Positions 7,298 to 10,591 of a stretch of 10,591 bases of DNA are shown here, piece after piece (within the stretch, counting starts at the first letter, position 1; each line of letters opens with the position of its first letter). The notes beneath the pieces were generated by a model. That model searched no databases. It was not told the origin of the DNA and saw nothing but the letters and a program-made list of their open reading frames with translations. Origin of the DNA: Sulfuricurvum sp. (GTDB taxonomy: Bacteria > Campylobacterota > Campylobacteria > Campylobacterales > Sulfurimonadaceae). The position numbers and the translations under genes were made by a program. The DNA is taken from NCBI GenBank assembly GCA_030679635.1, contig JAUXSZ010000218.1, positions 1 to 10,591 on the forward strand. The letters are read 5' to 3'.

Positions 7298-7303
7298 ATT
7301 ATA
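7298..7303 (-). promoter_or_regulatory. -10 box of the PPIase gene
   Basis: TATAAT on the minus strand, preceded by GTAT, places the transcription start near 7291 and gives a leader of roughly 38 nt with the TAAGGA ribosome site. No clear -35 is seen. The rest of the 228-nt divergent spacer towards nth (about 7304-7450) shows no gene or hairpin that I can support. Confidence 0.55.
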
Positions 7304-7450
7304 ATACAATAAAGAGAATATCATACACAAATTAATCAATGTTAAACGCTTTTAATCTGTTCCTCTTGTTGTGCTATCTTTAAATAACATTCCAGTCATT
7401 CCATCCAACGGAGAAAAACTTGAAGAGCGGCATGAGTGTATATCACATAA

Positions 7451-7459
7451 TGCTATAAT
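7451..7459 (+). promoter_or_regulatory. Extended -10 promoter of nth
   Basis: TGCTATAAT, identical to the fba extended -10, lies 22 nt before the nth ATG. Transcription would start near 7466, leaving a leader of only about 16 nt with no Shine-Dalgarno sequence. Confidence 0.65.
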
Positions 7460-7481
7460 TTGCAAAAATGAGTTTAACTGA

Positions 7482-8129
7482 ATGAAGAAAGCAACCAAGA
7501 TAGAAATTGAAGCCATCAAATCCGCTTTAGTGAAGCGGTATGATGATGCGGTAACGGAGCTTTCGTACCGTAATGTCTATGAGTTGGTGATTGCCGTTGC
7601 TCTCTCCGCTCAATGCACTGATAAGCGGGTCAATCTGATCACTCCCGCGTTATTTAAAGCCTATCCTACCCCCTATGATTTAGCGAATGCCAATGTTGAG
7701 GATGTTAAAAGGCTTCTTCAAACGTGTTCTTTTTTCAACAACAAAGCCATGAATCTCGTTGCAATGGCAAAACGGATCGTGGATGTTTATCATGGAGAGG
7801 TTCCCTTGGATGAAAAAGAGCTCATCACGCTTGCGGGGGTAGGACAAAAAACCGCACATGTGGTTCTAATCGAATACACCGGAGCCAATTTAATGGCTGT
7901 CGATACCCATGTATTTCGCGTTAGCCATCGTCTGGGCTTGAGCGATGACCTCACCCCTGCCGCCACCGAAGCAACCCTCGTCAAAAAGTTCAAAACCAAT
8001 CTTCATCAGCTCCATCAAGGGATGGTTCTCTTCGGCCGATACATCTGCACAGCACGGAATCCAAAATGTGATGATGGGTGTTTTTTGAATGCCTACTGCA
8101 AAACCAAGGAAAGTTTTAAACCCAGGTAG
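7482..8129 (+). CDS. nth: Endonuclease III (DNA glycosylase/AP lyase)
   Basis: Nth removes oxidised pyrimidines from DNA and cuts at the resulting abasic site, starting base-excision repair. The 215-residue protein shows the ALSAQCTDKRVN helix near residues 40-51, the helix-hairpin-helix LAGVGQKTAHVVL (about 117-129) with catalytic Lys123, and the catalytic aspartate Asp141 in AVDTHVFR. The C-terminal Fe-S loop has Cys189, Cys196, Cys200 and Cys206. The spacing is C-x6-C-x3-C-x5-C, one residue longer than the family norm C-x6-C-x2-C-x5-C; the insertion lies in CDDGC, encoded by a GATGAT repeat. The rest matches the family closely, so the protein is probably functional. No Shine-Dalgarno sequence precedes the ATG, but upstream in-frame starts are lacking and the N-terminus has the family length. 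A lipoprotein gene follows after 13 nt. Confidence 0.96.
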   Translation: MKKATKIEIEAIKSALVKRYDDAVTELSYRNVYELVIAVALSAQCTDKRVNLITPALFKAYPTPYDLANANVEDVKRLLQTCSFFNNKAMNLVAMAKRIVDVYHGEVPLDEKELITLAGVGQKTAHVVLIEYTGANLMAVDTHVFRVSHRLGLSDDLTPAATEATLVKKFKTNLHQLHQGMVLFGRYICTARNPKCDDGCFLNAYCKTKESFKPR

Positions 8130-8142
8130 GGTAAAATCGCCC

Positions 8143-8358
8143 ATGATGAAAAGAATACTACTTTTTCTTGCAATGTTAGTTTTTTCCGGATGTATGAATG
8201 AGCGCGGCATCAGCTTGCGCTATTACAATAATTGTGAAGAGTTCTACGATGCACAAGGATATTATCACAAAAAATGCGATGACAATCTCGTTGATTACAG
8301 TGATGTGAAAAAAGCCCTTACCTCTCCAGCAGCATCCGCAGATCCAAAAGTATGGTAA
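8143..8358 (+). CDS. Small predicted lipoprotein, function unknown
   Basis: A 71-residue protein starting Met-Met-Lys-Arg, with a hydrophobic stretch and a lipobox VFSG-Cys17, so signal peptidase II would leave a lipid-anchored mature form of only about 55 residues. The mature part has two more cysteines (Cys31 and Cys45) bracketing an aromatic, acidic segment, which may form a disulfide. It ends in a low-complexity alanine/serine tail. I recognise no family. An AGGTAGGG sequence about 11 nt upstream supports the ATG at 8143 (8146 is an equal alternative one codon later). A longer in-frame reading from 8089 would overlap nth and bury the signal peptide, so it is rejected. It lies 13 nt after nth and is probably cotranscribed, but a functional link to DNA repair is not implied. 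Confidence 0.72.
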   Translation: MMKRILLFLAMLVFSGCMNERGISLRYYNNCEEFYDAQGYYHKKCDDNLVDYSDVKKALTSPAASADPKVW

Positions 8359-8372
8359 GGTTTACTTTTTAA

Positions 8373-9089
8373 TTATTTGCAGGCAATAAACGTCGCAAAA
8401 TTGGCCCATCGAAAAAGAACATCGCAGCTTAAGAAACCACTTTTTTTGGCCATTTCAATATTTTCAATCATCGTATAGGGGATAAGGACGTTTTCGAGGG
8501 CTTCTCTTTTTTGGACGATTTCGTATTCGCTGTACCCTTGCTCTTTTTTGAACTCATAATAACAATCGATGAGCTGTTTGTTCAATGTGGCATTGTCGCT
8601 TAATACTTTTTCGCTGAATATAAAAACGCCCCCCTCTTCAAGAGAATCATAAATTTTACGAAGAAGCGTTTCGCGCACCATAGGACGGATAAACTGCAAC
8701 GTATAGTTGCAAACAATCACCCTTGTGGTCCCAAAGGGGTATTCTAAAATATCCCCTTCGACCAGAGAAATTTTTGATCCGTACGCTTCAATTTTTTTAC
8801 GCGCATGTTCAATCATGGCGGCTGAATTATCAATACCGATCAATTCAATCCCACGTGATGATTTAAGGGTACGTTCAATGTCTAAAAGCAACGAGGCCGT
8901 AGAGCAACCAAGATCAAGGACCCTCCCCCCATCTTGCAATGCATTTATCGAAAAGCGTCGCGTCAGCTGTAAAGATTCTTTATAAAAAGGGACTGAACGG
9001 CTCAGCATATCATCGAATACGGCTGCAACATCTGCATCAAATTCAAATTGTTTGGAAATAGGTTTTGTAAATAAGGTATCAGTATTCAT
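8373..9089 (-). CDS. cmoA: Carboxy-S-adenosyl-L-methionine synthase
   Basis: CmoA converts S-adenosylmethionine and prephenate to carboxy-SAM, the donor that CmoB uses to make 5-oxyacetyl-uridine at tRNA wobble position 34. From the chosen ATG it has 238 residues and aligns with E. coli CmoA from the N-terminal DTLF onward. It shows RSVPFY (31-36), the SAM-binding VLDLGCSTA (57-65), IDNSAAMIEHARK (86-98), EGDI (111-114), NYTLQFI (128-134), FSEK (158-161) and QKREALENV (193-201), whose arginine is the likely carboxylate-binding residue. A GTG at 9155 would add 22 residues absent from the family, so it is rejected. The ATG has no Shine-Dalgarno sequence and sits immediately after a -10 box. CmoB is not in this window. 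The gene ends 14 nt from the convergent lipoprotein gene, with no terminator seen. Confidence 0.94.
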   Translation of the reverse strand: MNTDTLFTKPISKQFEFDADVAAVFDDMLSRSVPFYKESLQLTRRFSINALQDGGRVLDLGCSTASLLLDIERTLKSSRGIELIGIDNSAAMIEHARKKIEAYGSKISLVEGDILEYPFGTTRVIVCNYTLQFIRPMVRETLLRKIYDSLEEGGVFIFSEKVLSDNATLNKQLIDCYYEFKKEQGYSEYEIVQKREALENVLIPYTMIENIEMAKKSGFLSCDVLFRWANFATFIACK

Positions 9090-9096
9090 AAGGAGT

Positions 9097-9102
9097 ATTA
9101 TA
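9097..9102 (-). promoter_or_regulatory. -10 box abutting the cmoA start
   Basis: CTATAAT on the minus strand ends only 8 nt before the cmoA ATG, so with normal -10 to +1 spacing the transcript would begin at or within a base or two of the start codon. This would give a leaderless cmoA mRNA, which fits the absence of a Shine-Dalgarno sequence. No clear -35 is seen. Readthrough from pyk could also supply transcripts. Confidence 0.5.
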
Positions 9103-9197
9103 GCGAAAAGAGTTCTTTTTGAGGAAAGGAGGCGCGACGAAACACCATAATGCACCTCTCCCCAAACGTTTTTTTACCAGCAAAATACGGTCCACTT

Positions 9198-10591
9198 TTA
9201 AAAAAGGGTAGGAGTATTCTCTAGCGCTTTTTTTGTTTTTGCTGTCAAAACTTTACTCTCTCCAAAAAACGTAATTTCATGTTCTCTTAAAATACGAATA
9301 ACATTTGTTGTCCCCTGCACTCCCACCGGATCTCCGGCAGTAAAAATATATGTTTGTGTTTTATCAATAATATTGCGCGCCACACCGCGCGTAATAATGG
9401 CACTCAACATATCTTCAAGCTTCCCTTTTTGAGTCAGATACGCAGGAACTACCCCCCAAACCAAGGTAAGCAAACGCGATACACGCTCATCATGCGTTGC
9501 CGCATAAATGGTCATTTCAGGGCGATAGCGCGCCAGTTTAATAGCAGACTGACCTGACGTGGTCATCGCAATAATTCCAACTGCATGCAATGCATCTCCA
9601 AGACGTACGGCAGACTCATGAACGATATCCATAGGATCATGATGCTTAAACTCTAAAAATTTATCAAACGGGTAGATCTCCTCAATCGATTGAATGGTCT
9701 TGACCATTGTTTCCACGACCAATACAGGGTTATGTCCAATCGCCGATTCTTCTGAGAGCATCACGGCATCCGTTCCATCCAAAACAGCATTGGCAACATC
9801 ACTGATTTCAGCGCGCGTTGCCGTCTCTTTTTCCGTCATAGACAACAGCATTTGTGTCGCGGTTATGACAGGTTTTGAGCGCTCATTTGCTTTGCGTATT
9901 AACATTTTCTGAAGAGTGGGAACACGATAATACGGAACTTCAATCCCCAAGTCTCCCCGCGCAACCATCAACCCATCGGAATGCTCTAAAATTTCGTCAA
10001 TGTTTTCAACGGCATCAAATTTTTCAATTTTTGCAAACAATTGTACGTCACCGTTGAGCGTGCGGATAATTTCGCGAGCTTGAATCATGTCTTGAGCATT
10101 TTGGACAAAGGATATTGCCATAAAATCAACCCCGTTGGCGACACCCCATGCCATATCGGTACGGTCCTTGGAAGTTAACACATCGATACCCAAGCGAGTA
10201 TTGGGAAAATTAACCCCCTTTTGGGAACCAAGCTTTCCGTGATTTTCGATGATCGCGCGAACATAGTTCTCTTCACATGAAACAATCACGGCGCGGATAT
10301 TCCCATCATAAAGATAGATGGCATCTCCGACATTAAGCATCTTTAAAATTTCACCCTGATTCAAAGAGGCTTGATAGTGATGCTCCGCTATCTTCTCCCC
10401 CTCATTCTCCTCATAGTATAAATCAATAATGTCTTTGGGATGAAGGTTGAATTCCTCCTTTAGCATTCCGATACGAATTTTTGGGCCGCATATGTCTTGT
10501 AAAACGCCTACAATAAGCCCTGTTTCAGCCATTGCTTGACGGATATTCTTCAGTACTCCCAAATGATATTCATGCGTACCGTGTGAGAAAT
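9198..10591 (-). CDS. pyk: Pyruvate kinase, N-terminus cut by window edge
   Basis: Pyruvate kinase transfers phosphate from phosphoenolpyruvate to ADP, the last step of glycolysis. The frame is open to the right edge; the first visible residues are FSHGTHEYH (the conserved NFSHG), so about 33 N-terminal residues are missing. The TTG at 10562 is an internal Leu codon, not a start. In visible numbering: DICGPKIRIG (32-41), the B domain, FAKIEKFDAVEN with the catalytic lysine near 187, GLMVARGDLGIEVP (about 206-219), ITATQMLLSM and MLSEESAIG, then the C-terminal domain with TTSGQSAIKLARYRP. The segment at 32-41 has Lys where K+-dependent enzymes have Glu (DTKGPEIR), suggesting a K+-independent enzyme. 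About 25 extra, partly basic residues follow the usual end (VIRI). Upstream context lies outside the window; cmoA follows 108 nt downstream. No terminator was seen after the stop. Confidence 0.96.
   Translation of the reverse strand, partial: FSHGTHEYHLGVLKNIRQAMAETGLIVGVLQDICGPKIRIGMLKEEFNLHPKDIIDLYYEENEGEKIAEHHYQASLNQGEILKMLNVGDAIYLYDGNIRAVIVSCEENYVRAIIENHGKLGSQKGVNFPNTRLGIDVLTSKDRTDMAWGVANGVDFMAISFVQNAQDMIQAREIIRTLNGDVQLFAKIEKFDAVENIDEILEHSDGLMVARGDLGIEVPYYRVPTLQKMLIRKANERSKPVITATQMLLSMTEKETATRAEISDVANAVLDGTDAVMLSEESAIGHNPVLVVETMVKTIQSIEEIYPFDKFLEFKHHDPMDIVHESAVRLGDALHAVGIIAMTTSGQSAIKLARYRPEMTIYAATHDERVSRLLTLVWGVVPAYLTQKGKLEDMLSAIITRGVARNIIDKTQTYIFTAGDPVGVQGTTNVIRILREHEITFFGESKVLTAKTKKALENTPTLF

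Noticed and set aside
7339..7383. 14-codon hydrophobic ORF (MLNAF...) in the parvulin-nth spacer
   Set aside because: There is no ribosome site or promoter next to it, and a frame this short is expected by chance.
8089..8142. Longer N-terminus for the small lipoprotein
   Set aside because: It overlaps nth and would place basic residues before the signal peptide; the lipobox needs the start at 8143 or 8146.
9090..9155. GTG start giving CmoA a 22-residue N-terminal extension
   Set aside because: Family members begin at the DTLF segment right after the ATG at 9089, and the extension overlaps the -10 box.
9169..9176. T7 run after pyk as a possible terminator
   Set aside because: It is a T-run on the plus strand only, there is no stem beside it, and no plus-strand gene ends there.
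1..10591. CRISPR arrays, tRNAs, insertion sequences, toxin-antitoxin or defence genes
   Set aside because: No regularly spaced repeats, cloverleaf, terminal inverted repeats or such protein families were seen; the window is mostly core metabolism and envelope genes.

Overview
The window looks like a chromosomal housekeeping stretch from a Campylobacterota (epsilonproteobacterial) genome. It is probably a free-living Sulfuricurvum/Sulfurimonas-like organism. This is inferred from the protein flavours (PEB4-like parvulin, short AroK, H. pylori-like Nth, a heme-c chemoreceptor), the moderately AT-rich composition and promoters made of a TATAAT -10 box with no clear -35. Genus-level assignment is not proven by the sequence. 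No tRNA, rRNA, CRISPR array, insertion sequence or phage gene was seen.

Layout. (1) 1-1802, minus strand: a tight aroK - thioredoxin-fold protein - hisD run. aroK and the thioredoxin gene share an ATGA overlap, and hisD follows 12 nt later and runs off the left edge. (2) 1803-1864: a 62-nt divergent spacer with a palindromic -10 box that can serve both aroK and the opposite-strand cupin gene. (3) 1865-2161, plus: a small cupin whose 3' end overlaps, tail to tail, the end of a chemoreceptor gene. (4) 2151-5147, minus: an M23-type periplasmic peptidase gene followed by a methyl-accepting chemotaxis protein with a periplasmic CxxCH heme c motif. (5) 5280-6359, plus: class II fructose-bisphosphate aldolase, facing (6) 6411-7253, minus: an exported SurA/PEB4-like peptidyl-prolyl isomerase, with a two-way terminator hairpin between them. 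(7) 7482-8358, plus: nth (endonuclease III) and a 71-residue lipoprotein. (8) 8373-9089, minus: cmoA. (9) 9198-10591, minus: pyk, cut at the right edge before its N-terminus.

The genes serve amino-acid biosynthesis (shikimate and histidine), central carbon metabolism (aldolase, pyruvate kinase), envelope biogenesis (M23 peptidase, parvulin chaperone), DNA repair, tRNA wobble modification (CmoA) and sensing (heme-c chemoreceptor). I do not see a new multi-gene system. The points most worth a second look are the heme-c chemoreceptor beside a peptidase with an unassigned N-terminal region, an extra residue in the Fe-S loop of Nth, a cmoA promoter placed so that the mRNA would be almost leaderless, and the overlapping divergent promoter at aroK/cupin.
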